From NCBI GenBank assembly GCA_031296355.1, contig JARLFX010000106.1, positions 1 to 37,619 of the forward strand: a DNA stretch of 37,619 nucleotides. Reading direction: 5' to 3'. Position numbers and translations under genes: made by a program. Of this stretch, positions 1-8,510 are shown one piece after another. The notes below the pieces were generated by a model. The model had not been told where the DNA came from, did no database searches, and saw only the letters and a program-made list of their open reading frames with translations. Origin of the DNA: Acidobacteriaceae bacterium (GTDB lineage: Bacteria; Acidobacteriota; Terriglobia; Terriglobales; Acidobacteriaceae). The first letter of the stretch is position 1. Every line of letters starts with the position of its first letter.

Positions 1-1179
1 TCATGCCTCGTGAGAACAACAACAAGCCTCTGGATTCTTCGGCTCATAAGCACAGAGCGGGTCGCTCGCCAGCGGGTCGCCCGTGTAGGCAAACGCGCGC
101 GCACGCGAGCCGCCGCACAGCGCAGTGTAAACGCAGTACCCGCATTTTCCCTTGAAGAGTCGCGGCGCATGCAGCGCACGGAACACCGCCGAATTGCGGT
201 AAATATCCACCAGCGAATCCTTGCGAATGTTGCCCACAGCCAGCGGCAGGAAGCCCGCCGGGCAGATGTCGCCCTGGTTGCCGATGAACATCACGCCGTG
301 GCCGTCGCGAATGCCGAAGCCGCGATACATGGGGCTGCGCTCGATCTCTGCCGCGGCCATGCCTGCCTCGCGCATACGCTCCAGCGCCACGCGCCGGTAT
401 GATGGCGCCTCCGTGGTCGCCACAATGAACGGCGCCACGCGCGAGAGGTCGTACACCCAGTTCATGATCTCTTCGCCATGCTCCGCTGTCACCGGCTGCA
501 GCACCTTGCCGCGGCCCACTGCGATCAGGAAGAAGAGGCTCCAGCGCATCACCTTGAACGTCTTGAGCAGTTCGTAGATGGCGGGCAGATCATCCACCGT
601 CTCCTGTGCCACCAGCGTGTTGATCTGGATTGGGATGCCCAGCTTCTCCGCGTTCTTCGCCGCCTGTATCGTCCAGTCAAAGCAGCCTTCTACGCCGCGT
701 ACCGCTTCGTGCCGTGCAGCGGTCGAGCCGTCCAGGCTCAGGCCCATGCTGTCAATATTGTGCGACTTCAGCTTCTCGATCACCTCAAACGTCAGCGTAG
801 CTGTCGCGCTCGGCGTGATGGAAACAGAGATGCCCAGGCTGTTGGCCTCGTCGATCATGTCATACACGTCGGTGCGCTGCATGGGGTCGCCGCCGGTCAG
901 CACCAGGTGCGGCTTGGTCTCGAACGACGCGATCTGCCGCAGCAGTCCCATGCCTTCGCCGCGGGTCAGCTCACCGGGATGCGCGGTGCACACCGCCTCT
1001 GCGCGGCAGTGCCGGCAGGCAAGCGCACAGGCCTGCGTCATCTCCCAGTACACCAGCATGGGATTGCGCGAGTAATCCTGCGGCCCGCTGTGGTGATGGC
1101 CGGGATGCCCCTTCGGCGCGGCGATCACCTGCACTCCGCCATGGCTCGATACAAACGGATTTGGGGAAGACTCTTTCAT
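1..1179 (-). CDS. Radical SAM/SPASM protein linked to heme synthesis
   Basis: 392-residue radical S-adenosylmethionine enzyme. The CxxxCxxC cluster motif is Cys51, Cys55, Cys58, followed by a GGDP-type SAM-binding motif around residue 96. A cysteine-rich SPASM-like region fills the C-terminus (CPAG near 307, GKCGYC, LCGG, a later LC) and should bind one or more auxiliary [4Fe-4S] clusters. The last residues include a Cys-Cys-Cys run, and the N-terminus has a His-rich stretch (residues 24-31), both unusual. The start codon overlaps the stop of the upstream porphyrinogen oxidase gene (ATGA, 1176-1179), so the two are translationally coupled. Relatives with this architecture include AhbD/NirJ-type heme-modifying enzymes and the TIGR04053-type family; which one it is cannot be settled by eye. 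A tetrapyrrole role is inferred from the coupling only. Complete: the stop is at positions 1-3. Confidence 0.85.
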   Translation of the reverse strand: MKESSPNPFVSSHGGVQVIAAPKGHPGHHHSGPQDYSRNPMLVYWEMTQACALACRHCRAEAVCTAHPGELTRGEGMGLLRQIASFETKPHLVLTGGDPMQRTDVYDMIDEANSLGISVSITPSATATLTFEVIEKLKSHNIDSMGLSLDGSTAARHEAVRGVEGCFDWTIQAAKNAEKLGIPIQINTLVAQETVDDLPAIYELLKTFKVMRWSLFFLIAVGRGKVLQPVTAEHGEEIMNWVYDLSRVAPFIVATTEAPSYRRVALERMREAGMAAAEIERSPMYRGFGIRDGHGVMFIGNQGDICPAGFLPLAVGNIRKDSLVDIYRNSAVFRALHAPRLFKGKCGYCVYTALCGGSRARAFAYTGDPLASDPLCAYEPKNPEACCCSHEA

Positions 1180-2600
1180 ACAGCCTCTTTTCTCATGACG
1201 TGATGTTCCTCGGTGATTGTCGCCGCAACCTTGAGCGCGCTCTGGATGCAGTCCGGTATCCCTGCGCCGCGATACGCCGCCCCGGCCAGGTGCAGCCCCG
1301 GATGCTTTGCGATCATGCCTTCAATCTCTTCCACGCGCTGCAGGTGGCCCACATCATACTGCGGATTGCCTTTGCACCAGCGGTACACGCGCGTCAGTAC
1401 CGGCGTTGCGGTGATGCCCATAGTGATCTTCAACTCGTCCAGCACCATCTTCGCCAGCTCTTCTTCGCTCTGCTCGGCCAGCTCCTGCGCACGGTCGCCG
1501 CCAACGAAGGCGCGCAGCAGCACACCATCCTCCGGCGCGCGGTGGTTGAACTTGGTCGAAGACCACGAGCATGCGGTAATATTGCGCCCCTCGCTGTGCG
1601 GCACCACGAAGCCGAATCCATCCAAATCGTGACCCAGGTCGCTGCGCTTGTACGCCAGCGAAACCGTAGCCGTGGAGACGTAGCGAATCGCATGCAGCTT
1701 GGCGGCGAGCGCTGGATCAGTCCATGTCAGCAGATCAGCGGTCACGTGTGCAGGCGTAGCGAACACAACCTCATCCGCGTACATAGAACCGCCGCCAGTG
1801 AAATCAATGCGATAGGCTCCTGCATCCGGTGTGACGGCAACGATCTGGTGATTCAGCAGAATGCTTGCCGGGTCCAGCTTCGCGACCAGCGTGTCCACCA
1901 GTTGCTGCAGGCCGCCGCGCAGGGTCATAAACATCGAAAGCGGTTTGTGCTTCGGCTGCTGCTGCTGTGCCGGTGCGGCACTCGCTTTTTTGCGCTGCAG
2001 CATCCCGCGCAGCAGGCTGCCATACTTTTTCTCCATATCCAGAAACATGGGAAAAGTGCTGCGCAGGCTCAGCTTCTCCGGATCAGCCGCGTAGATGCCG
2101 CCAATCAGCGGCCCGGCGAGCTTATCCAGCGCCTCCGCGCCCAGGCGGCGGGTGATAAAGCTTGAGAGGCTCTCGTCGCCATCGTTCGCGCGGCGCGGCA
2201 GAAACATCTCCATACCCATGCGCATCTTGCCCGGCCACGAGATCAGCCGCGAGCGCAGAAAGGGAACCATCATGGTCGGCGCCATCAGCATCATGCCTTC
2301 GGGCATCGCATGCAGCTTGCCGCCGCTCACCACATAGGTTGTCTTGTGCTCGCTGTTTGACGGCGTAAGATCGCCGTCCAGTCCAAGCTCGTGGCACAGC
2401 GCAATGCCGCCGGCCTTCTGCGTGATAAAAGAATCGGGCCCGCCCTCGATCAGGAAGCCATCCTCGCGCACCGAGGTGATCTTACCGCCCAGCCGCGACG
2501 AGCTTTCGATCAGCGTCACGTGTACGGCGTCCTGCTTCTGCAGGTAATAGGCTGTGGCCAGCCCGGTGATTCCGCCGCCGATGATTACAACCTTCTTCAT
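1176..2600 (-). CDS. hemG: Protoporphyrinogen/coproporphyrinogen oxidase, HemY type
   Basis: 474-residue FAD-dependent oxidase of late heme synthesis, converting protoporphyrinogen IX (or coproporphyrinogen III) to the porphyrin. Residues 4-20 carry the dinucleotide-binding GGGxTG motif with the following helix, then an ERxGG-like segment (SSRLGGKI, about 38-45) and EGGPDSF. The C-terminal half holds the amine-oxidase FAD motif (GLHLAGAAYRGAGIPDCI, about 435-452). Length fits the HemY/CgoX family (about 450-480). The sequence does not tell the protoporphyrin-dependent from the coproporphyrin-dependent route. The downstream radical SAM gene overlaps it by 4 nt. A CRP-like palindrome lies 140 bp upstream at 2733-2748. 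NCBI-style naming could be hemG or hemY. Confidence 0.93.
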   Translation of the reverse strand: MKKVVIIGGGITGLATAYYLQKQDAVHVTLIESSSRLGGKITSVREDGFLIEGGPDSFITQKAGGIALCHELGLDGDLTPSNSEHKTTYVVSGGKLHAMPEGMMLMAPTMMVPFLRSRLISWPGKMRMGMEMFLPRRANDGDESLSSFITRRLGAEALDKLAGPLIGGIYAADPEKLSLRSTFPMFLDMEKKYGSLLRGMLQRKKASAAPAQQQQPKHKPLSMFMTLRGGLQQLVDTLVAKLDPASILLNHQIVAVTPDAGAYRIDFTGGGSMYADEVVFATPAHVTADLLTWTDPALAAKLHAIRYVSTATVSLAYKRSDLGHDLDGFGFVVPHSEGRNITACSWSSTKFNHRAPEDGVLLRAFVGGDRAQELAEQSEEELAKMVLDELKITMGITATPVLTRVYRWCKGNPQYDVGHLQRVEEIEGMIAKHPGLHLAGAAYRGAGIPDCIQSALKVAATITEEHHVMRKEAV

Positions 2601-2732
2601 GGCACCATCCAGCTCTGGAGGAAGCTAAAAGCAAAGCTGGCGGAGCGACGGCAACTGCGATACCAGGAAAATCGTTGCGTTCAACGAGCTCCACCACCTC
2701 CTACGACACTACGTGTTTACCTGCGGATATTC

Positions 2733-2748
2733 GGTGACGTACGTCACA
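2733..2748. promoter_or_regulatory. CRP/FNR-like site between hemY and nitronate monooxygenase
   Basis: GGTGA-CGTACG-TCACA matches the CRP-family consensus TGTGA-N6-TCACA at 9 of 10 positions; its core (2734-2747) is a perfect 14-bp palindrome. It sits midway between two divergent genes, about 140 bp from each start. A minus-strand -10-like TAGTGT (2706-2711) is centred 32 bp from the site centre, and a plus-strand TATCGA (2770-2775) is also 32 bp away, the spacing expected when an activator is centred near -41.5. Three similar sites occur in this window. Binding itself is inference. Confidence 0.55.
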
Positions 2749-2882
2749 GCAGACCCCCGGCTTTGCTGGTATCGATAGATACTGCAAGGTCTTTGCGCAC
2801 GCCCGAAACTACGGCTCATCGCACTATTGAAGTTACAAAACTAAAACGATTGCCGGCGCTGCCAGGTGAAAAAATAAACATC

Positions 2883-4370
2883 ATGAACAACGAACTTCCA
2901 GTCATTATTCAGGGCGGCATGGGTGCGGGCGTATCAAACTGGCAGCTTGCTCAGGCAGTATCGCGGCACGGCCAGCTCGGTGTCGTCTCCGGCACGGCGC
3001 TGGATCAGATACTGGTGCGCCGCCTGCAGGATGGTGACCCCGGCGGACACATGCGCCGCGGGCTGGATGCATTTCCTTTCCCCGCGATGGCCGACCGCGT
3101 CTGGCAGGCGTATTACATCGCCGGCGGCAGAGCCCCGGGCGCGCAGTACGCCGTCGCCCCCGCGCTCACCCGCGAGAGCTCGCGCGCCTCGATCGAGCTC
3201 TGCATCGTCAGCAACTTCGTTGAGATCTACCTCGCCCGCCAGGGCCACACCAATCCCGTCGGCATGAACTACCTCGAAAAGATCCAGGCCGCGCATCTGC
3301 CCACCATGTACGGATCCATGCTGGCTGGCGTCAGTTACATCATCATGGGCGCGGGCATCCCGCTCAAGGTTCCCGGCGTACTCGATCGCCTCGCACAGCA
3401 TCTGCCCGTCGAATACCAGCTCCACGTCACCGGTGCGCTTGAGGGCGACGACGTCACCACGCACTTCGACCCGCACGACTACATGGAGTGCGAACTCCCT
3501 CCGCTGCAGCGGCCAAAATTTCTCCCCATCATCTCGTCCAACACGCTCGCGACCACCATCCTGCGCAAGAGCAACGGCCGCGTCGATGGCCTCGTCGTCG
3601 AGACGCGCACCGCCGGCGGCCACAACGCCCCACCCCGCGGCAAGCTCGTTCTCTCCGAGATAGGCGAACCCATCTACGGCGAGCGCGATGCCATCGACAT
3701 CCCCAAACTCCGCGAGCTCGGCGTGCCCTTCTGGCTTGCGGGCGGCTACGGCCACGCCTCCAAGGTCAAGGAAGCTCTCGAACAGGGAGCAGCCGGTGTG
3801 CAGGTTGGCACGGCCTTTGAATTCGCCAACGAGTCCGGCCTGCGCCCAGACTACAAGGCCCAGCTCATCGCCAAAGCAGTCGCCGGCGACGCGCACGTCT
3901 TCACCGATCCGCTCGCCTCGCCCACAGGCTTCCCCTTCAAGGTCGCTCTGCTTGAAGGAACTGGCTCCGACCCAAAGGTCGTCGAAACTCGCCCGCGCAT
4001 CTGCGACCTCGGCTTCCTGCGCGAAACCTATCGCACGCCCGAGGGCACTGTCGGCTACCGCTGCGCCTCCGAGCCCAAGAGCCTCTTCCTCTCCAAGGGC
4101 GGCAAAGAAGAAGACTCCGTCGGCAGAAAGTGTCTCTGCAACGCGCTGCTGGCAAACATCGGCCTCGCCCAGCTCCGCAACGGCAACCGCGTCGAGTGCG
4201 CCCTCATCACCGCCGGCGACGACATCGACCAGATCCAGCACTTCCTCCCCCCCGGCCAAACCTCCTACACCGCCGCCAACGTCCTCGACGTCCTCCTCTC
4301 AGAACTCCCCGCGCCCACAAAAGATGTGTCCGTAAAAGACAAAGCCGAACTCGAACCCGCCCTCGCGTAA
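2883..4370 (+). CDS. Nitronate monooxygenase family FMN protein (long form)
   Basis: 495-residue TIM-barrel flavoprotein of the nitronate monooxygenase/2-nitropropane dioxygenase family, expected to oxidise alkyl nitronates with FMN and O2. Visible motifs: the N-terminal QGGMGAGVS phosphate/FMN segment (10-18), the TRTAGGHN motif with candidate catalytic His247, and the GGYG and VQVGTAF flavin-binding segments (287-290, 307-312). Classical members have about 320-360 residues; this one carries an extra region (about 360-495) with several cysteines and resembles the longer PfaD-like branch. The frame stays open upstream to 2391, but that part is antisense to hemY. ATG 2883 follows an AGGTGA stretch and starts exactly at the family N-terminus, so it was chosen. 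Substrate unknown. Confidence 0.85.
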   Translation: MNNELPVIIQGGMGAGVSNWQLAQAVSRHGQLGVVSGTALDQILVRRLQDGDPGGHMRRGLDAFPFPAMADRVWQAYYIAGGRAPGAQYAVAPALTRESSRASIELCIVSNFVEIYLARQGHTNPVGMNYLEKIQAAHLPTMYGSMLAGVSYIIMGAGIPLKVPGVLDRLAQHLPVEYQLHVTGALEGDDVTTHFDPHDYMECELPPLQRPKFLPIISSNTLATTILRKSNGRVDGLVVETRTAGGHNAPPRGKLVLSEIGEPIYGERDAIDIPKLRELGVPFWLAGGYGHASKVKEALEQGAAGVQVGTAFEFANESGLRPDYKAQLIAKAVAGDAHVFTDPLASPTGFPFKVALLEGTGSDPKVVETRPRICDLGFLRETYRTPEGTVGYRCASEPKSLFLSKGGKEEDSVGRKCLCNALLANIGLAQLRNGNRVECALITAGDDIDQIQHFLPPGQTSYTAANVLDVLLSELPAPTKDVSVKDKAELEPALA

Positions 4371-4395
4371 CCCTCAATGTAATCGGTAATAGTTT

Positions 4396-4425
4396 GTCAT
4401 TCCGAAGCGCAGCGCGCGGAATCTG
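4396..4425 (+). repeat. GTCATTC-type intergenic repeat, copy 1
   Basis: The unit begins GTCATTCCGAAGCGCAGCG and ends GGAATCTG. It shares the pattern GTCATTC(C/T)GA-GCG-AGCG-GAATCT with copy 2 at 4611-4637, about 215 bp downstream in the same orientation. Similar sequences are, from memory, abundant between genes in Acidobacteria. Confidence 0.6.
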
Positions 4426-4453
4426 TTTTTCATCCAGCCACCACTCTGGGTGC

Positions 4454-4513
4454 CCCATTCATCGCGCTTTTGCGATGAGTGGGAAGCGTCGCGAAGCGGC
4501 GGCCGCGCGACGC
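4454..4513. repeat. Two adjacent hairpins between the repeat copies
   Basis: Hairpin 1: CCCATTCATCGC (4454-4465) pairs with GCGATGAGTGGG (4472-4483) with one G-T wobble and a 6-nt loop. Hairpin 2: GCGTCGCG (4486-4493) pairs perfectly with CGCGACGC (4506-4513). The compact back-to-back palindromes inside a GTCATTC repeat pair look like a composite REP element. Confidence 0.55.
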
Positions 4514-4610
4514 GCGCAAATCTCTCCCAGCCATGAATCTTCATGGGTTTCTCACGCTCTCTTCCGAATTATTTGCGCTGATGGCGGAGAGTTTAGATAT
4601 CGTTTGATTT

Positions 4611-4637
4611 GTCATTCTGAGCGTAGCGAAGAATCTC
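4611..4637 (+). repeat. GTCATTC-type intergenic repeat, copy 2
   Basis: GTCATTCTGAGCGTAGCGAA followed by GAATCTC; the second copy of the element at 4396-4425. It ends about 40 bp before the stop of the convergent hypothetical gene. Confidence 0.6.
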
Positions 4638-4675
4638 AAAAGCCCATGTTGCCGAAAAGGCTATTCTGGGGGAGA

Positions 4676-5107
4676 TTATGAAGTCCCTGTAAGCAGCGAA
4701 GCGAAGCCTCTGTGCTCTCTTTCAACTTCCTTAAGCTCGATCAGGAATTGGTCCAGCGCTGCGGGATCGAAGTCTACAAAGACTGTCGCACTCTGTGTCA
4801 ACTCCTGCTGGCGATAGTCATCCTCGATAACGGCTCGAAACGCCGCATGGCCCGCTAAGTCTTTGCAGTAAAATTCCAGGCGAACTGATCCTCCAGCAAA
4901 CTTCGGACCTGCCGATCCAAAGATAATTTCCCGTTTGTCCTGGCGATCCTTTGGAAACCCCTTCAACTCCGCTGCCGCTTCAAAAAGATAATTAGTTCCA
5001 ACATACGCGTCCACAGACCCTCTAAATCGCTCGTTCTCCGCGATGACTCGCACCTCGATGACGTCCGCATCGTGATACAGATAAGTGATTTTGAGTCCTG
5101 CGTTCAT
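4676..5107 (-). CDS. Hypothetical protein, 143 residues
   Basis: Not recognised. A soluble, acidic protein with no signal peptide or membrane segment. The sequence alternates beta-strand-like stretches (ITYLYHDADVIEVRVIAENE, SVRLEFYCKDL) with a helical C-terminus (DPAALDQFLIELKEVERE). Features are a conserved-looking GFPKDRQDKREIIFG loop (about 53-67) and one Cys in the middle. This kind of small all-beta protein is often found alone as a genomic orphan; an immunity-type role is possible but nothing here supports it, since there is no neighbouring toxin. It starts at ATG 5107 and faces the GTCATTC repeats with its 3' end. Confidence 0.6.
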   Translation of the reverse strand: MNAGLKITYLYHDADVIEVRVIAENERFRGSVDAYVGTNYLFEAAAELKGFPKDRQDKREIIFGSAGPKFAGGSVRLEFYCKDLAGHAAFRAVIEDDYRQQELTQSATVFVDFDPAALDQFLIELKEVEREHRGFASLLTGTS

Positions 5108-5158
5108 GAGAGTGATATTACCTGTGTGGCGATAGAGAATATACTCCCATTATTTTTC

Positions 5159-8100
5159 CTACCCCACCGTCGTCCCCGTCAAATACCCCAAAGCATTCGC
5201 CAGCCACCGCTGCTGCAGCGGCCCGGCAAACGCCGGCGCGCGATGCACCAGCACCCGCGTCCCACCCACCTTACACACAAAGCTCGCCGCGCCAACATGC
5301 CTATCATGATCGCGACTGTACCCCATCACCACCTCAAGATCGCCATCCACCAGCAGCCCGTTAGAAGCCTTGCCATGCGCCTGGTAGTGAACGCCCAGCG
5401 CGCGGTCCGCTGGCAATCCGGCAAAGGTCGCATGCTCGCGCACAAACAGCCAGTTACCCATCCACGGCGCGCGCGTATCGCCCACCTGCCCGGAGTATTT
5501 GAAAGCCCCCAGCGCCGCCAGCTCCTTCGCCACGCCATCTGCCAGAAAATCATCCGGCACCATCGTCAGCAGCGGAATCCCGCCGCGCACCGCGGCAAAC
5601 ACTGCATCATCCACATGCCCCGCAGGCTGCGCCTCCACCGGAGCGCCTTTCACTGGAGGCGCTTCCAGCCCCGTCTCTTCGCCAATCGCGCGGTCCAGCT
5701 TCGAACCCTTCACCACGCCAGACGTCACGATGAGGTCGTAGTGCTGCCCAGCCGCAAACTCTGAGACGATCACACCGTCCAGCGCCGCAAGCTGCTTCCG
5801 CACCGGCCCCACCACGCTGCTCAGGCCGATAGAAAGTTTCCTGCCAAACGCAGGCTTCGCATTCGCCACCCATATCTCGCGCGTAAATCCGCTCTTCGGA
5901 TCGGAAGCGCTGGTGAAGCGAAAACGATAGACGCCTTCCTTCTTCAGCGCAGGCGTCTGGAACGCCATCTGCACCGGATAGCTGAACTGGTCGGCAACCA
6001 GCGCAGGCGCAGCCCACTTGCCCAGCTCCACCAGTTTGCCTCCGGGTTCCACCATGCTGAAGCGTAGTTCGCCAGTAGCAGGTTTACCCGTATCGTTCAG
6101 CAGGTAGAGGTCAAAGACCGCGCTCTCACCCACCGCATAGTTCAGCTTGTGCTGCTTGGCCACCGCGCACACCGGCCGCAGGCTCGACGCAATCCACTCC
6201 GGATCGCTCTTGAAGTTCCGCAGGTTGTCCACAATGCCCGAATGGTTTTCAATCGCGGTAGACTCCCACCCGCTGATCACGCAGAAGTCCACCTCGTCGC
6301 AGATGCGAACATTTTCCATATACTGCTGCCAACTCTCGTACACCTTCAGCCCGATCGCGTTATAAAGTTTCTCCGCCGAAGGAAACGCCTTGCGAAATCC
6401 CCACTGGTCCAGAAACTTGTCGCAACCCGCCGTGATCTGCTCATGGTCCAGCAGGTCATAGCTCTTGCCGTTGCCGCCAAACTGCCCCGTCTTGATCTGG
6501 TGAATCATCAGCGGATGGTTGTCCGCCACCGCGCACCCTTCCATCTCGCCAAACTCCACCAGCGCCGTCTTCAACGGCTGGCGATAGGTGAAGTGTTCCG
6601 CGTCCGTATAGAACGCGTCGTACCACTGGTCACCCGCGCCCTGGTGATTGTTCCACCATGCGCCCCACTCTTCCTTGTCGCTCCTGTGCATCGTGTCGTT
6701 GTACGGTTCATACCACGCCTGCGCCGCGCCCCGCGCCACAAAGCCGTCATTCAGCACCACGCAGCGCGAAGGGTCTTCCTCATGCATAATCCGGATCGCT
6801 TCCAACGTGTCAGGATTCTTCAGGTCCGCGCCAATTTCATTCTGTAGCGTGTACTGGATCAGCGATGGATGGCTGCGATGTGCGCGCACCATCGCCCTGC
6901 ACTTCGCCAGCATGAACTTCCGCGAGAAAACGTCCGCGTGGTCCTTCGGCTTCTCCATCACAATGCCCGCAGCATTCGCCGCCGTGCCGCTCGGCAGTTT
7001 CCCAATGGAGAGCTTGCCGCCGCCCGGCTCCATGTAGCGCAGAAGCCCCAGCCGGTCGTGCGCGCGCAGCACATCGTCCTTGCCGGTGTTGCGATGGAAG
7101 TTCAGGCAGTTCAGCCCCAGCCGCTTCGCCTGCGTTACCTCGCGCTCGGCGAGCTCCGGCGTCGGCCACAAACCATTCAGCCCCCAGAACCCCCACGAGA
7201 TCGAAGAGTAAATTTTGATGCGCCGCCCATTCATCCGGAAGAGCGCATTCGAGCCCAACCCCTCCGGCGCAAACCAGCGGAAGCCGAAGGTGACGATGCG
7301 GGTATCTTCGAGATCGTCATTGGTTTGATACGCCAGCCGCAGATGGTAAAGGTTTGGTGTATCAAGGTCCCATATCTTTGCATTGGGACACTCAAGTTCA
7401 AATGTGTAGGTGATCGTAGCGTCCAGGATTGCCGTTTTCGCCACAAGTCTTCTTGAAGGAATCTCGTGTCCAGTTTCTGGATCGATGATTGCCGCATGAA
7501 GGAACGAAAAAAGCTTTTCATTGCTGGCTGTAATCACGCCGCAGCATAAGGGTGTCTCAACTACCGCTGTTACTTTGATGGTCTTCGTCTTTGGGGTGTT
7601 GAGAACCCATGCATCTGTTATGCGTGCATCGTCTTCTTCATTTGCACTAATCGTCAACTCGCGATCCAGCCCGCCAAATCCATGCGACCGAAACACATTC
7701 ACCTTGCCCCAGCGAATCGTCGTGCCGTCCACCCAGTCATACCGCCCTCCGGGACTGGTGATGCGAATGGCGAGCATATTCTTCCCGCCCGGTCGCGCCG
7801 CCGCCGTCAGATCGCACTCGAACGGCAACTCCTCCATGATCGAGTAGCCCACCAGCTTCTCATTCAGGTAAACCTCCGCGCGCATGCGTGCGCCGCGAAC
7901 ATGCAGGAAGATGCGCTTGCCCTGCATCGCCGCCGGAATCTCAATCTCCCGCGTCCACCACGAGACGCCCTCGTACGCGCCATTCTGCGGAATGGGATCG
8001 TCCGCCGCATAGCGGTACTCCTCCGGCGTATAAGGCCGCGAGCCAAACTTTCCCCAGAAGTGCTGCTCCACCGTCGTCGGCAGAGTCACCACCGCAAACT

Positions 8101-8389
8101 CCTCGCCGCTCTTCCGTTCATACAGCGCCTGCCACCCGCCCGTCGGCGGATTCACCGGCAGCTTCTTCAGCTCCACATCCTCCGGCAGAAAGATGTCGTC
8201 ATCCTGCCACTTCGCCTCGCGGTCCACCCAAAGATTCCACCCCGTATCGGGCACCGCCACACCATTCAGCGGGAAGAGCTGCGCATTGGTGCGCAAAGCG
8301 GGAGCAGCCGCCTGGCTGAGTAATGACTTTGTTTGTGTCGCAGCCACGCTGGCGACAGCGCACCCCTGCAAAAATAGCCGTCTGTCCAT
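5159..8389 (-). CDS. Tat-exported glycoside hydrolase family 2 protein
   Basis: 1076-residue secreted GH2-type enzyme (beta-galactosidase/beta-glucuronidase/beta-mannosidase clan; exact sugar unknown). The N-terminus has a twin-arginine signal (RRLFLQG at residues 3-9, then a hydrophobic stretch to about Ala28). A jelly-roll sugar-binding domain follows (about 80-250; GVSWWTREIEIP, FLHVRGARMRAEVYLN). An immunoglobulin-like domain comes next, then the TIM barrel with NRRLG-like FHRNTGKDD near 430. The general acid is probably Glu518 in the LQNE motif and the nucleophile probably Glu612 in VEFGE. The last 220 residues (from about 855) look like a separate alpha/beta domain resembling class I glutamine-amidotransferase-like folds, giving an unusually long protein. 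A hairpin lies at 8414-8440 upstream. Confidence 0.85.
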   Translation of the reverse strand: MDRRLFLQGCAVASVAATQTKSLLSQAAAPALRTNAQLFPLNGVAVPDTGWNLWVDREAKWQDDDIFLPEDVELKKLPVNPPTGGWQALYERKSGEEFAVVTLPTTVEQHFWGKFGSRPYTPEEYRYAADDPIPQNGAYEGVSWWTREIEIPAAMQGKRIFLHVRGARMRAEVYLNEKLVGYSIMEELPFECDLTAAARPGGKNMLAIRITSPGGRYDWVDGTTIRWGKVNVFRSHGFGGLDRELTISANEEDDARITDAWVLNTPKTKTIKVTAVVETPLCCGVITASNEKLFSFLHAAIIDPETGHEIPSRRLVAKTAILDATITYTFELECPNAKIWDLDTPNLYHLRLAYQTNDDLEDTRIVTFGFRWFAPEGLGSNALFRMNGRRIKIYSSISWGFWGLNGLWPTPELAEREVTQAKRLGLNCLNFHRNTGKDDVLRAHDRLGLLRYMEPGGGKLSIGKLPSGTAANAAGIVMEKPKDHADVFSRKFMLAKCRAMVRAHRSHPSLIQYTLQNEIGADLKNPDTLEAIRIMHEEDPSRCVVLNDGFVARGAAQAWYEPYNDTMHRSDKEEWGAWWNNHQGAGDQWYDAFYTDAEHFTYRQPLKTALVEFGEMEGCAVADNHPLMIHQIKTGQFGGNGKSYDLLDHEQITAGCDKFLDQWGFRKAFPSAEKLYNAIGLKVYESWQQYMENVRICDEVDFCVISGWESTAIENHSGIVDNLRNFKSDPEWIASSLRPVCAVAKQHKLNYAVGESAVFDLYLLNDTGKPATGELRFSMVEPGGKLVELGKWAAPALVADQFSYPVQMAFQTPALKKEGVYRFRFTSASDPKSGFTREIWVANAKPAFGRKLSIGLSSVVGPVRKQLAALDGVIVSEFAAGQHYDLIVTSGVVKGSKLDRAIGEETGLEAPPVKGAPVEAQPAGHVDDAVFAAVRGGIPLLTMVPDDFLADGVAKELAALGAFKYSGQVGDTRAPWMGNWLFVREHATFAGLPADRALGVHYQAHGKASNGLLVDGDLEVVMGYSRDHDRHVGAASFVCKVGGTRVLVHRAPAFAGPLQQRWLANALGYLTGTTVG

Positions 8390-8413
8390 GAGTAACCGTT
8401 TCTCTTTAAATTA

Positions 8414-8440
8414 GCGCATAGCCATCCTATGGCAATGCGC
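8414..8440. terminator. Hairpin between nrfD-like gene and GH2 gene
   Basis: GCGCAT-A-GCCAT (8414-8425) pairs with ATGGC-A-ATGCGC (8429-8440) around a 3-nt loop, with one A-A mismatch. On the minus strand it follows the NrfD-like gene and is followed by TAATTTAAAG, which is AT-rich but not a true T-run. It is either a weak terminator of the cytochrome operon or part of the GH2 leader. Confidence 0.45.
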
Positions 8441-8510
8441 CAGGCTGGGCAAGAAACGAGCCGGCAGATTCCGCTGCTGCGCAGCAAAAACCGCGCGTGC
8501 CAGCTATGCG

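Larger units (their letters stand above)
4371..4675. other. Repeat-rich gene-free gap
   Basis: No credible gene in these 305 bases. The gap holds two copies of a GTCATTC-type repeat and two internal hairpins (listed separately), an arrangement typical of REP/BIME-like intergenic DNA between convergent genes. No T-run terminator was recognised, but the hairpins could serve as transcription barriers. Confidence 0.6.

Noticed and set aside
1161..2165. Long plus-strand frame opposite hemY (334 residues), considered as an overlapping gene
   Set aside because: Arg/His/Gln-rich product with no domain; mirror of the hemY codon pattern.
2391..2882. Upstream 164-codon extension of the nitronate monooxygenase frame
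   Set aside because: The first part is antisense to hemY and the rest crosses the divergent promoter region; the family N-terminus begins at ATG 2883.
2934..4259. 441-residue open frame antisense to nitronate monooxygenase
   Set aside because: No recognisable motif; explained by codon bias of the real gene on the plus strand.
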